From positions 1-64,000 of the forward strand of contig QNGE01003334.1 of the NCBI GenBank assembly GCA_008508345.1: DNA of 64,000 nt, given 5' to 3'. Shown piece after piece: positions 33,322 through 43,660 of the stretch. The stretch comes from Paragonimus westermani. Taxonomy: Eukaryota > Platyhelminthes > Trematoda > Plagiorchiida > Troglotrematidae. Position 1 is the stretch's first letter. The number at the start of each line of letters is the position of its first letter. The translations under genes and the position numbers were made by a program. The notes under the pieces were generated by a model. It was not told where the DNA came from, did no database searches, and saw only the letters and a list, made by a program, of their open reading frames with translations.

Positions 33322-34392
33322 ATGGTAGTTTCAACAGTCGGTGAGTTTACTCTGAAAGTTGATGGTCTGGCTGAGTACGGTGTTCGAATCGATGATCACG
33401 TAGTCAAACACCCGTTCTTCATTGCCCCCGACACATGTCAGACTATTTTGGGGGCGGATTTTCTTGGCCGCGTTGAGGCCGTGATTGATTTGAAGCATGG
33501 TAAATTCGTAACGAAGTATAGGGTCATTCCACCAGTGAGAAAACGCAAAACCCAGTTTGGACAGATCGAAGTGAACGCACACAGAGCAATGCTCACTTGT
33601 AACGATCAGTTGCCGAATGAAGTGATACGCAAATTTCAGAAATTGTTCACAACGGACCAGGACCCGTATGACTATTGTGACTGGGTTGAATACGAAATCC
33701 CCATCGAGCCGAAGCAATTTCAGCCATTCGGACCCCGGAAAGTTCCAATACACTTGCAGCCGGAAATTGAACCATTGAAGGACAGGCTGAAGGAAAAAAT
33801 CCTCGAGGAGGTCGGTGGCTCGTTCAGTTCTCCTGTCTTGTTGGTGAAGAAGCTTAATGATAGATTTCGGTTTTGTATCGACTTCAGGTGGCTCAACGAG
33901 ATTACGATCAATAAAGTCGCAGCAGTCCCGGCGGTGGCAGAGATTTTCGACAAACTACAGAACGCCTGGGTATTTACATTGTTGGACCTGCTGTCCGGAT
34001 ATTGGCAGATCTCAATCAAACAATCGGACCGAGATAAAACAGCGTTCACAGTGGGAGAAAAGCAATATCGCTTTAAACGGATACCGTTCGGACTCTCAGG
34101 CGTCCCTTTCACGTTCAGACGACTGATGCTGAAGGTGCTGGACGGAGTGAGTAACACTGTTGTCTATGGAGATGATGTCATCATTTACAGCACAAGTGAG
34201 GCGCGGCATACAGTACACTTTTCAGCGGTACTGCAGAAGACTGAGAAAGACGGCATCAATAGTTCAAAGTCTCAACAAACTGTAGTACTTCTCGATCACA
34301 AGGTCGGTCAGGGTGAGGTTCAGCCATTGCTCGAGAAACTGCTGAAAATCGAAGCTATTCCGGTACCAACATCCAGAAGGATGTTGCGATAG
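33322..34392 (+). pseudogene. Pol fragment of element B: protease end and reverse transcriptase
   Basis: The 356-codon open frame holds the protease C-terminus (TILGADFLG), then RT with SSPVLLVKK, catalytic D222 in TLLDLLSGYWQ and VYGDD at 281-285. The GDD form replaces the LDD of elements A and E. The frame ends at 34390-34392 just after the RT thumb. The connection region and RNase H continue past further stops. All three RT catalytic aspartates are kept, although the element as a whole is dead. Confidence 0.85.
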
Positions 34393-35121
34393 TTCTTCGG
34401 TCGCGTTACGTTCTACAAATGTTTCATCGAAAACTTTCATGAACTCGCGAGTCCATTAAACGAAATTCTGAAGAAAGATTGACAATTTCATTGGTCAGAG
34501 AAAGCCAATCAAGCGTTTGCCAAGATCCAACGATTGATGAAGGAGGGACAGCTGACCCTGAAATTGCCAGTGACAGGACAGAGCTTCGTTGTCGCAATGG
34601 ATGCGAGTGATGTAGGAATTGGAGCTGTACTGAAGCAGGAAGACGGTGTTGTGGAATACGTCAGTCGGGTATTGAGTCCTGCTGAACAAAACTACTCAGC
34701 GATGGATATGTGTTTGGCGATCGTATGGGCCTTGGAGAAATGGAGGCCGTACTTTCTCGGCCAACGTTTCCATGTGGAGACCGACCAAAAACCACTAGAG
34801 TGGATTAAGTCGGCAAAGGACATCCGAGGAAGGCTGGCGTGTTGGAGGTTACGACTACAGGAGTACGACTTCACAATTCGCGATGTAGCCGGAAAAGAGA
34901 ACTGTGTGTCAGATTTGCTTTCCCGAACGCAACACCTGGATGAAGTCTACAAGGATGTGATCGGAGTTAACAGCATCGAATTGGAGGGTGACCCCGGAAA
35001 GATACAAGCAACACATAGGATGGATACGACGACCCTTGTCGGAAGGACAACCGCCAGAAGACGAGGGGAATCCGGAATTGAAAGCTTCCGGGGTGCACTG
35101 GTCCGATTTGCGGATGGATAG
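34393..35121 (+). pseudogene. RNase H region of element B
   Basis: After a stop-containing connection region, the frame from 34534 carries RNase H: VVAMDASDVGIGAVL (first catalytic Asp), [18 protein letters not shown] where the usual RRE glutamate is not conserved, and VETDQKPLEW (third Asp). DLLSRTQH follows. The later part (34990-35121) drifts out of frame with the integrase N-terminus. Confidence 0.8.
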
Positions 35122-35717
35122 CGCCGGAGTTCTAATGCTCCAATTGCGGGAGGAAATAAACGTGCTGATCACACCGGCGGAGTTGAGAGCGGCAATTTTG
35201 AAGGAATGTCATCAGCTGGCTCATACGGATTGTCATCGTTATCAAGGAAATGCTGAACCAAAGAGTATATTGGCCGGAAATGAAGATTGATGTTAACAGT
35301 CATGTGAGAGTGTGCCGGTAATGTCAGTTACTAAAGAGCACTAACCACCCTAGTCAGTATCCCACACGACCAATCAGATCAGTGGGATCGGGGAACTGTG
35401 GTCGGTGGATGTGATGGGCCCCTTTCCAGTAACGACTTCCGGAAATCAATACATCGTAGTCATGACTGAACACTTCACAAGGTGGATCGAAGCAGCCACC
35501 ATACCCGATCAGTGCTTAGCATTGTATGCAAGGCGGTGATGGAGCACATCGTGGAGGATCACGGAATACTGAGAAGCATATTGTCTGATCAAGGTCCCTG
35601 CTTTGAAAGTGAGGAGTTTTAGAACCTTTGGAGCGTTTGGGAATCAGGAAAATACGCACAAATCCACAACATCCTCAATCAAACGGATCGACGGAGAGGA
35701 ACAATCGCACAATCAAG
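35122..35717 (+). pseudogene. Integrase relic of element B, truncated by element C
   Basis: Broken across frames: the zinc-binding start (KECHQLAHTDC), WSVDVMGPFP with the first catalytic Asp near 35411, LSDQGPCFES with the second near 35587, and a TERNNRTIK stretch with the catalytic Glu near 35690. Sequence stops at 35717, where the LTR of element C starts. Confidence 0.75.
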
Positions 35718-36029
35718 TGTTGTGTCTGCAGAAACGCTTGGCCAACAAACTGGTTAACTGTGCAAACTTCCGTATAGGTAATGTCAAAAACTAAACCACA
35801 AACACGTATGCTCATTTGCACGACAGACATGCACTCACATACATTGGGTGACAGTACGTGGTCATTCGCCTTGGTGGCAGTTCTCACACAGCATGTACAC
35901 ACTGTTCCGACAGTCTCTTATTGTCCGTCCTGTTCGGGGCTTGTCCTTTTGTTCCTGAATGTCGCCTGTGGGTAATACACTACTTGTGAGTAGCATACTA
36001 CTCACAACTAAACTGCCTGTTATACAACA
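35718..36029 (-). repeat. 3' LTR of element C
   Basis: A 312-bp sequence aligns end to end with 40537-40849 with numerous substitutions, so the two LTRs are old or derive from different insertions. It begins TGTTG and ends CAACA. It abuts the integrase of element B on its left. Confidence 0.85.
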
Positions 36030-36394
36030 CTCCTCCCACTTCTGAGGTTTCTTGGTTCCTTTGCATTTGTCGACGAATCCTCTCCGATCGACGCGGTGTT
36101 TCCTCCCGGATTATCGATCTTCTGGTTCGTCGCGCCGGCATCTCGTGCCAAGTTGCTAACTCACTGGCGTGCACTCGTTTCGTCTCACCGTCCTTTTTGA
36201 TCGTGTATACTGGGCCCGTCTGAAGATTACCGAATGCGGACCTTTCCATTTAGGCAAAAGTTTTCTTGATCCTGGCCCGCTGGCACCCGTGTTCCGATGG
36301 CCTCGATATTTCACCCGTTCTCCTAGGTTGAACATTCTAGTCTTGCCGAACCGTTGCCTTGCGGATTGCTACTTTGTGCGTGCCTGCGATGCTT
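36030..36394 (-). pseudogene. Pol C-terminal tail of element C
   Basis: The frame 35998-36249 (minus) reads FGNLQTGPVYTIKKDGETKRVHASELATWH followed by a basic, arginine-rich end. This looks like the integrase C-terminal DNA-binding tail of gypsy elements and runs up to the LTR. It is separated from the integrase core by a frameshift near 36395. Confidence 0.65.
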
Positions 36395-37474
36395 TCAGAT
36401 TTTGTTTGACTCTTTCTCTCTCGGTAACCAATACTTTAGTGGAATCAATGCACTCTGGCCATATCCCAATGTCTGATCCACCGTAAGTCGAGGGGTTCTA
36501 CCGTACATCAATTGAAATGGAGATTTCTTCGTGCTCACCTGCACAGACGTCCGGTAGGCCAATAACACCAGTGGCAACGCAGACTCCCAGTCTCCTCTTT
36601 TGGCTGATAACCATTCTTTGACTGTTCGGTTGTTACGCTCAGTTAGACCATTCGTTTGTGGGCGATGCGGCGTCGTTCGGATGCGCTTGATTCCCAGTTG
36701 TTGCATGCGTGTTCGAAACTCCTCGCTTTCGAAGCATGCTCCCTGATCCGTCAAGATCGCCTTTGGTACACCGTGGTTTGCTACAATGTGCTGCATTACC
36801 ATGTCTCCCACTGTAGATGTTCTCTGATCCGGAACGCCAGTCGCTTCGATCCAACGGGTAAAGTGTTCTGTCATGACCAGAACGTACTGGTTACCAGGGG
36901 CGCTCAGTGGAAATGGGCCCATAAGATCCACAGACCAGAGCTCACCAATTTCGGAGACTGGTATTGGCTGTAAGGGCTGTTGGGCTCCCCGATTGTCGCT
37001 TTTCAGTAACTGACACCGTTGGCATGCAAGCACGAAAGTTGTCACATCCTCTTTCATTTTCGGCCAATATGCTCTTTGTTGCAGCAGATCGTACGTCCTA
37101 GTGCATCCGGTGTGTGCCATTTCATGGCAGTCTGCTAACACTTTCCTCCTCAGTTGTCTCGGGACGACTACCAAGCACGGGCGCCCAACGCCACGCTGCC
37201 ATGTCAATACGCCTGCACTGTTTAAGCCAACTCTTTTCCATTGGGATGCGATTATTTCCAGCTCCTCATCCTTAGTATTTGTGGGGATTCCCTCGCCTCT
37301 TGCCAGAGCTTCAATCACTTTCCGGAGGATCTTATGTTGACGTTGTAGGCGTACTAGCGTTTGTGGGTCCTGCTCCATTATTAAGCCGTTGACTCCAAAA
37401 GTCACTTTGTGGTCAAGAAAGAAAATCCGCGACGCAATTGCTCGAACCAGGCACATGGTTGATCGTGAAGTCAT
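36395..37474 (-). pseudogene. Integrase of element C, uninterrupted frame
   Basis: The 359-codon frame starts in the RNase H/integrase linker. It shows the zinc-binding set H117, H121, C151, C154 and the catalytic triad D183 (WSVDLMGPFP), D243 (LTDQGACFES) and E279 (LTERNNRT), with D-x35-E spacing. The frame is open throughout although its neighbours are broken. In the intact element this would be part of a longer Pol, so the start at 37474 is only where the open frame begins, not a real initiator. Confidence 0.85.
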
Positions 37475-37990
37475 ATTCCTGTAAACGTAATGCCCATCGG
37501 GCTAATTTGCTTCTCGGGTCCCTCGCAGTCATAATCCATTCCAGGGGTTATGATCCGTCTCCACGTGGAACTGTTGACCCAACCGGTATGGCCTCCACTT
37601 GTCCAGTGCCCAGACGATTGCCAAACATTCCTTTTCAATAGTCAACTAGTTCTGCTCAGTTGGATTCAGGACTCTGCTGGCATACTCGATTACCCCTTCC
37701 TTGTGCTTGAGTACTGCCCCAATGCCACGGTCACTGACACCTGTTGCTACGATGAACGTTTCTTTTGTATTCGGTAGTTTCAACGTCAGTTGTTGCTCGT
37801 TCATCGCTTGTTGCACTCGCTTGAACGCCCTCTGGGCATCGTCAGTCCATTCACATTTCTTGTCTTTTCGAAGGAGTTCGTACAGTGGCGATGCAATGGA
37901 GTGAAAATTTTTCACGAACTGTTGGGATAATGCCACAAGTAACCCAAAAATGCTGTTTCTTCTTCTGTATGAGCCTCCAGTACTGTATGA
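37475..37990 (-). pseudogene. RNase H of element C (copy part 1)
   Basis: The 37646-37936 frame reads from the connection region (QQFVKNFHSIASPLYELLRK) into RNase H (IVATGVSDRGIGAVL), where the first catalytic Asp of the usual DASD motif is lost. A stop at ~37643 interrupts it; a WALDKWRPY stretch and VETDHNP follow down to 37475. The upstream end near 37990 contains a short duplicated GTATGAGCCTCC. Confidence 0.75.
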
Positions 37991-38064
37991 GCCTCCGCTT
38001 GAACAATATAAATACGGTGGAGTTTTTCAGTGTATTTTGAACACGTTTGGTTGAGATCAAATAT

Positions 38065-38065
38065 N
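38065..38065. other. Undetermined base (N) inside element C
   Basis: A single N lies between the two partial copies of element C. The sequence changes character on either side, so this may be a contig join. Confidence 0.7.
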
Positions 38066-38273
38066 TGCAAAACAGCGAACGTTTCACGTTGCCGTTGGTG
38101 AAAACAGTATATGTGATTGTAGTTTCTTTTCGCAATGGTTCATGCCGTGTAGCCATCTCGTCGCGGTTTTCCGCTTAATCGACAGGCCGTTTGGCAGGTT
38201 GGCGGAGAAGTGTAAATGGGCATTACCTGTCACCGCCCCCACTGAGCTTGCACCCGGTGACATACAGGAACTC

Positions 38274-38410
38274 ATAGTATGCATGCACACTCCGGTCGCA
38301 CATTCTCGTTTAGATAGGAACCAAGACGCAAGATATGCATGTCAAGATCTTGCTGTTACTTTGGGCTGCATGGGTGATGACAATAACAGCACGCAAGTTG
38401 TGACCATCCG
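38274..38410. repeat. 137-bp repeat R, internal copy
   Basis: It starts ATAGTATGCA and ends GTGACCATCCG. It matches 40850-40986 closely with few substitutions and the same length. Here it interrupts the RNase H reading frame of element C right after FKRVQQA. Origin unknown; it could be part of a SINE or of the original insertion locus. Confidence 0.85.
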
Positions 38411-39806
38411 CTTGTTGCACTCGTTTGAACGCACTCTGGGCATCGTCGTTCCATTCAAATTTCTTGTCTTTTCGAGGGAGTTCGTACAATGGCGATGCAA
38501 TGGAGTGAAAAGTTTTCACAAACCGACTGTAGTACCCTACTTGGCCCAAAAATTGTCTCAGGGTTCGTTTGGAATTCGGAGCCATGGCCTCTCTAATTGT
38601 CACTATTTTCTCCGGCAGAGGCTTGGTTTCACCTTGACCCACCTTGTGTCCCAGTAACACCACCGATGATCGTCCGATCTGTGACTCATCAGCATTGATC
38701 CGGAGTCCTGAGTTCGTGATGCGATTCAGGACAGTATATATGTGAGCAGTATTTTCCGACTCCGTGTTGCTGTGTATTACGATATCATCTCCGTATACCG
38801 CCACATTATCCAGTGGTTTTACCAGCTGAACCACCAGGCGTCGAAATGTGAACGATGCCCTGGATAGGCCAAACGGCATGCGCTTGAACTGATACTGTTT
38901 TTCGCCTACAGTGAATGCGGTCTTCTCACGATCTGTGGGTTTAATTGGTACCTGTCAGTATCCGGGGCGTAAGTCCGAAACTGTGAACAACTTCGCCTAC
39001 TGTAGCTTGTCGAAAACATCAGCGACGGACGGTATTGGTACGACTGTATTCTGTGTTACCTCATTTAGCCGTCTGAAATCCACAAAAAAGTGATACTTCC
39101 CGTTGGATTTCTTCACCAGGAGAACAGGCGAGTTGTACGGACTGCTGGCTGCGTTGTTAACATCCTCGCTCAGTATGTTCTGTATCCGTCTCCACAATAC
39201 CTCCTCAAGATGAACCGGCATCCTGCAGGGTCCGTGAGGTCGAAATGTTCCGGTTGTTGGTATTTCATGGGCAATCCAGTTGCAAAATCCGTACGGATCA
39301 TCGTTATTCGCAAATACTTCCGCGTATTTTTTGACCGTGGACTGGAGCAAGGGGGCTGTGCAAATGTGGGTTTTAAACTTTCGTACTTGGTTGACGCTAT
39401 CCTTTCGCTGTCCTATGAGCTTTAGGAAGCCATATTTGGTTGACAACTTCTTGAGCTTCAAGTCAATCACGGCATCTGTTGCAGCGAGGAAATCGGCTCC
39501 GAATATCATTTGCCTGGTTTCTGGGGACACACTGAAACGGTGCTTTACGATATGGCCGCCGATACGTACCCCACATTCTTTCACACCGTCAACCAGTAGA
39601 CTATGACCTCCAACCTTCCTGATCATCATGGATGTCGGTTCTAGGTTCTGCTTTTCTGCAAGAGCAATCAACGAAATAGCTGCCCCTGTATCGACTAAAC
39701 ACTGTTCTACCTCTCCATCAACCTCAACCTTTGTATGTAAGGCCCCCTTCTCAATCGCTCCCACTACTAGTTGACCCGCCCAACAAAAAGAACAATCACG
39801 AAACAC
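38411..39806 (-). pseudogene. Protease and reverse transcriptase of element C (copy part 2)
   Basis: The frame 38997-39806 carries protease (QCLVDTGAAISLI; MIFGADFL, the usual ILGAD form changed) and the RT N-terminus (NSPVLLVKKSNG, VDFRRLNEV), then a stop after DKLQ near 38997. RT continues at 38879-38411 with the MPFGL motif, VYGDD (NVAVYGDDIVIH) and LGHKVGQ, then the connection region QFLGQVGYYSRFVK up to FKRVQQA, where the 137-bp repeat cuts it. Motif A region reads SDLRPGYWQ, with its Asp kept. Confidence 0.82.
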
Positions 39807-40512
39807 TTCATTTTTAGACCTCTGAGACCGCCGGATTGGGCAATCCTTCTTCTAATGTCTTTTCTTCACATATGAAGCAGCCTCCTGGTTGATCGTTCTT
39901 CCGTGCTGCTGTTATCATGGCAGCTACATCTGCTACGAGTTGCTCCATTGTCTTCAGTAGTACCTCCAGTGTCTTCTTGTCGGTATTGCTGTTTGCATCC
40001 ACTGAGGCCACGGACATTACTGTCAACTTCCGCGTCACCTTCGCCAGATCGTCAAGGTCCATCGGCCGGGCGACATGAGAAATACGGACTTGGTCGCGAA
40101 CCGCCATCGGGAGACCTTCAATGAACTGTTCCGTTAACAACTGTCGACGTGATTCTTGATCCAATCATAACAGAGCCCTGTCCAGCAAACCTTGCAGAGC
40201 GGCGGCAAACACGGACGGGTCCGCTCCTTGTCTAAGTCTGGTCGTCTCGAACCGCCGCATGGCCTCCTGGCGGTCGGCCGGGCTGTCAAACGCAGCCACC
40301 AGCGTCTCCTTCGCAGCGGCCCACTCCATCTTCGCGGGCCCTCTTCGCGCTGCGTCCAGCACCGCCTTCGCCCTGCCCCTCACCAGCGTCCGCGGGGCAG
40401 CCAGCTTCCCACGGTCGGTCTTGACTCCGAACACTTCGGCCACGTCCTCCAAGTCCTCCAGGAACGTCCGGACGTCTCCATCTTCGAACGGCTGTGGCCA
40501 GAGAATCTTCAT
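39807..40512 (-). pseudogene. gag: Gag of element C
   Basis: From ATG at 40512 the frame reads MKILWPQPFEDGDVRTFLED, a capsid-like helical region, then an in-frame TGA at 40165-40167. It continues with EQFIEGLPMAVRDQVRIS, an alanine-rich stretch and CFIC. The rest of a CCHC zinc knuckle (KKRH...KKDC) is found one frame over, so a frameshift near 39860 breaks it. Gag and Pol were probably one continuous frame in the intact family. The start is chosen because it lies just after the primer site. Confidence 0.78.
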
Positions 40513-40516
40513 CCTC

Positions 40517-40534
40517 GCGTTCGTCACGGCACCA
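40517..40534 (-). promoter_or_regulatory. Primer-binding site of element C
   Basis: Two bases inside the 5' LTR the minus strand reads TGGTGCCGTGACGAACGC, beginning with the TGG that pairs with a tRNA CCA end. It differs from the primer site of element A, so C uses another tRNA, which I cannot name. Confidence 0.65.
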
Positions 40535-40536
40535 GT

Positions 40537-40849
40537 TGTTGTGTCCGCAAAAGACGCTCGGTCAGCAAGTTGGTTTATTGCGCAAACTTCCCTATAGGTC
40601 ATGTCAAAAACTAAACCACAAACGCGCACACTCATTTGCACGACAGACATGCACTCACATACATTGGGTGACAGTACATGGCCATTCGTCTTGGTGAAAG
40701 TTCTCACACAGCATGTGCACACTGTTTCGATAGTCTCTTCTTGTCCGTCGTGTTCGGGGCTTGTCCTTTTGTTCCTGAATGTCGCCCGTGGGTAATACAC
40801 TACTTGTGCTTAGTATACTACTCACATCGAAACTGCCTGTTATACAACA
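40537..40849 (-). repeat. 5' LTR of element C
   Basis: A 313-bp LTR, TGTTG...CAACA on the plus strand, paired with 35718-36029. The 137-bp repeat R starts at the very next base (40850). Confidence 0.85.
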
Positions 40850-40986
40850 ATAGTATGCACACCCACTCCGGTCGCACATTCTCGTTTAGATATGATCCGA
40901 AACGCAGGATATGCATGCCAAGATCTCGCTGTTACTTTGGGCTGCATGGGTGATGACAATAACAGCACGCAAGTTGTGACCATCCG
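40850..40986. repeat. 137-bp repeat R, copy beside the 5' LTR of element C
   Basis: Same length and direction as 38274-38410. Together they bracket the gag-RT half of element C as direct repeats. Confidence 0.85.
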
Positions 40987-41045
40987 TGGTATAAATGAGT
41001 TGTTAACCAGGCATCCCGCCCACCTACTGCACTGGACGGGAGACT

Positions 41046-41696
41046 GTGCAAATAAGCGGCAGGAGGTCGTTCGATACATTGTGGCCCAAGAATAAGAAAC
41101 GACCAGTCGATAACTGGTACAATTGCTTCGCCGTTCTCAAGGAACAGTCACAGGTAAAACGGGCTAGAAAATGCTTGAAAGCCAACTCTAATATTCCCGC
41201 GTGCAGCGTTTTCCCTCCTACAGATCACATTTGCCTGAACCGCTCCATCCCATCCACTAGCAAGGCGTTGTGTCAGCCAAATAAGTTGAGTCACATGCCC
41301 GCCATTCCCAGTACGTGTGTCTCGGTTGTTTCCATAAGGCGTAGGAAGTGTGCACTTGGAAGTCGAGTGACTGACGACATTCCGACGCAAATAGAAGTTA
41401 TAGGGGGTCCTTTTGAAACATCGCGTGTTAGGGGAGTCGTAACGAGTGGCTTAAAGCAATTGAAAACAAAGATGAGGGAGCGTATTGTAAGGAAGACAGC
41501 CTTAAGGTCCGTAAACAACGACGTTTGTCTGAAGTGCTACATAAAGAAAGATCCCGTGGACTTAGACGAGGACCACGTCAACTGGGTCCAGTGCTCCCAA
41601 TGCTCCTGTTGGTACCACCATTTCCGTGCTGACTACCACCAATCCGACGTCGGCTGCACCTGCCTGGACTGCGAGACGATTAGGCTGCCAACGTGA
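41046..41696 (+). pseudogene. Open frame with PHD-finger-like end, possibly LINE ORF1
   Basis: The 216-codon frame has a GTG first codon, so the true start is unknown. Near its C-terminus C161-x2-C164, then NWVQCSQCSCWYH (C183, C186, H191) and C206-x2-C209 follow the order of a PHD zinc finger, including the typical W-x-Q-C and WYH. The cysteine expected just after the histidine is missing. PHD fingers are known in the first ORF of some CR1-like LINEs, and an RT relic begins only ~40 bases downstream on the same strand. Whether the two were one element is inference. A host chromatin-gene exon is the alternative. Confidence 0.5.
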
Positions 41697-41729
41697 ACTA
41701 CGGGAACGGCCCCAGTGTCCTACTCAGGA

Positions 41730-42736
41730 CAAGCCGTCTCCTTCGCAAGGGAGTACCAGAGAAATACGTGAATATATTGAGGTCGCTCTACGCTCAATCT
41801 GCAGGCAGAGTGAGAGTTTATGGTCGAGGGCGTTCATCACTTCAGGAATGTCCCATTTCACCCCTTCTGTTCACTTTTGTCATGGACGATATTCTGGAGG
41901 AGGTGCTTCGCGAATCTAGTGGGCCTGGTGTTGAACTTCTTTTTGGCGCTAGATTGATCGATTTGGAGTACGCGGACGACATTGTCTTACTTAGCCATTC
42001 TGCAGAAGACTTGCATACCATGCCGAACAATTTGAATGACCGGGCTGGTTTGTATGGAACGCGCTTCGCACTTTCAAAGTGCAAAGTACTGCCTCAAGAC
42101 TGAGGCACTTTCACCCCTACCTTCTTTATCGAAGGTAATCCGCTTGAGACTGTGGACGGTTTCACATACCTGGGTAGCACTATCTCGCCAGTTTGTAGTA
42201 TTGCTGATTAGATATCAGCGAGAATCGCGAAGGCACGAGTTTCATTTGCCAAACTGCGCCACATGTGGCGTCGCGAAGACGTTCGGTTGTCGCTGAAATA
42301 AAGGGTACATAAGGTCTGTGTGCGTTCCACTTTGCTGTATGGTCCGAAAACGTTCATTAAGTGAACTGATCGCGTGAGCAACGTGACAGTTCGCCGGCGC
42401 GTATTCCGGAACGCTCGGGATGCGCGATCAATTGGTCAACCAATTACGTCACACAGCTTGTGTTGGTCGGGTCATGTGCTCCGTGTGCCAGCTGAGCGTT
42501 CACCATGCCGGGCATTATATACTGAGGTCACCAACAGTTGGGGAAAACCACGTGGTGGTCAAACAGAAACAGGGCCACGAAATATGAAGACCTTGACTGC
42601 TCCAATGAGCAGAGCGGGCAGGCAAAAACTGCCTCGTAATCACTCAAACCGCTGGTTAGAGACGCTATCCGAAATGGCGATGTGCCGCGGTCGATATCAT
42701 ACCTGTATCCATCCCATTTCTATTTCTTCCGCTTAG
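41730..42736 (+). pseudogene. LINE reverse transcriptase relic (copy 2)
   Basis: The part to 42103 includes ECPISPLLFTFVMDDILEE, where a dozen residues up to the GVRQG motif are deleted, and catalytic YADD (LEYADDIVLL). After a stop at 42101-42103 it continues in other frames with FTYLGSTIS, ISARIAKARVSFAKLRHMWRR, GHVLRVPAE and finally WLETLSEMA. Copy 1 has the same order. Multiple stops mean it is inactive. Confidence 0.82.
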
Positions 42737-42903
42737 TCCTCTTTGATATTTGTTGACCTCCTCAGTAAAGTTTCCTTCTAGGATATCCCACATCAATGTT
42801 GAGGTGAGTGGCGGCCCGAGCCAGAGTACCTTTGGTCAGGCTCACGGTTGTTATTATTATTGTTATTATTATTATTATTATGATAATCATAATTATGATA
42901 AAA
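41730..42903 (+). mobile_element. RTE-like LINE relic (copy 2) with ATT-rich tail
   Basis: RT from GVPEKYVNILRSLYAQ onward parallels LINE copy 1 (11446-12604). The 3' end is an ATT/TAT-rich simple repeat at 42848-42903, which serves as the tail. The endonuclease and first RT motifs are missing. No target duplication was found; the 5' border with the PHD-containing frame is unclear. Confidence 0.78.
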
Positions 42904-43660
42904 ATGGCATCACCGCGTAGGTGTCGGATGTCGGTAGTGAACTGGGAGGTGCATTCTAGATATCTGATTCTACGCTGGGAGCTTCGGGCTGACTTGGGGT
43001 GTCAAGGAAGTGTCGAGGGCATGCGATTGGTTTGAATAACAAAGCGAAGACCTTCCAAAACATGTCGAGGGTTACTGAGCGCCAAATAAATAGCCACCAG
43101 TTCACGTCCAAATACACTGTACGTTATCTCTGCCGTTTTTTCTCTTGAAAAATAAAACCCATGGGTTGCCCTTTACTACTAACGCTTTTCCTAAGACTAC
43201 GTCAACAACGGCGTTTGGTATGCCCATGGTGAGAATAAATGGCACGTTTTGTTGGCGCCTACTTGAGCATAGGTTAGTGACGTGAGTTGAGGCTTCCCTG
43301 GCCATTAAGAAAGCCACTCTGGCTGCAGGTATGTATGTGATGGCCTTGCGTTTTGAGTGTACCAAGTTGGTCAGATGATTTAAAATGTCTGACCAATTGG
43401 GAGCGAAACGCTGGTTATATTTGTTTGTGCTGAAAAATCGTCGAGGTTGGGTCTTGGTATTGGGGATCGGAAAAATCGAGGTAGATTGTGCTACATCTGG
43501 CAGAGGTGTGGTGTTGGTTTGATCGGTGCGATATTCCAGGGAATTTAATAAGATGACTTCATCTGCACACTCACCAAAGTTGATTTTAATGTGATACCGG
43601 GGGGAGCGGTCGAAAACGGCATGAAGATGGGACATGTGTTTCTCGCTCGAACGGCTGGCG
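42904..43660 (-). pseudogene. Gypsy element D relic: RT end and RNase H
   Basis: The 177-codon minus frame (43102-43635) aligns in order with a gypsy RT thumb and connection (HLHAVFDRSPRYHIKIN, PLPDVAQ, RRFFSTNKYNQRF) and RNase H start. The DASD-type motif has become GIPNAVVDVVL, so the first catalytic Asp position is altered. Beyond a frameshift at ~43101 the RNase H continues with FGRELVAIYLALSNPRHVLEG and YLECTSQFTTDIRHLRGDA to 42904. Upstream SSEKHM extends it to ~43660. Its sequence style differs from elements A, B, C and E, making it another lineage. It ends where the LINE tail begins. Confidence 0.78.

Larger units (their letters stand above)
32822..35717 (+). mobile_element. Decayed Ty3/gypsy element B, ends missing
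   Basis: Gag tail, protease, RT, RNase H and integrase follow in order on the plus strand with several stops and frameshifts. No 5' LTR or primer site is visible: the 5' side joins a PLE relic at 32822. The 3' side is cut at 35717, inside integrase, by the LTR of element C. Element B is related to C (similar Gag, VYGDD-type RT and WSVD(V/L)MGPFP integrase motif) and clearly distinct from A and E. Confidence 0.85.
35718..40849 (-). mobile_element. Ty3/gypsy element C, mosaic and decayed
   Basis: The minus-strand element has related LTRs at both ends (35718-36029 and 40537-40849, TGTTG...CAACA), a primer site, gag, protease-RT in the right part, and RNase H-integrase in the left part. The two parts overlap in content: the RT/RNase H connection is present at ~37805-37990 and again at ~38411-38570 with differences, so they come from two element copies. 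Between them lie one undetermined base (38065), unknown sequence and a 137-bp repeat. The flanks CAAG (left) and ATAG (right) do not match as a target duplication. Confidence 0.85.

Noticed and set aside
42847..42903. ATT-rich microsatellite considered as an independent repeat
   Set aside because: Its position at the end of an RT relic makes it the LINE tail.
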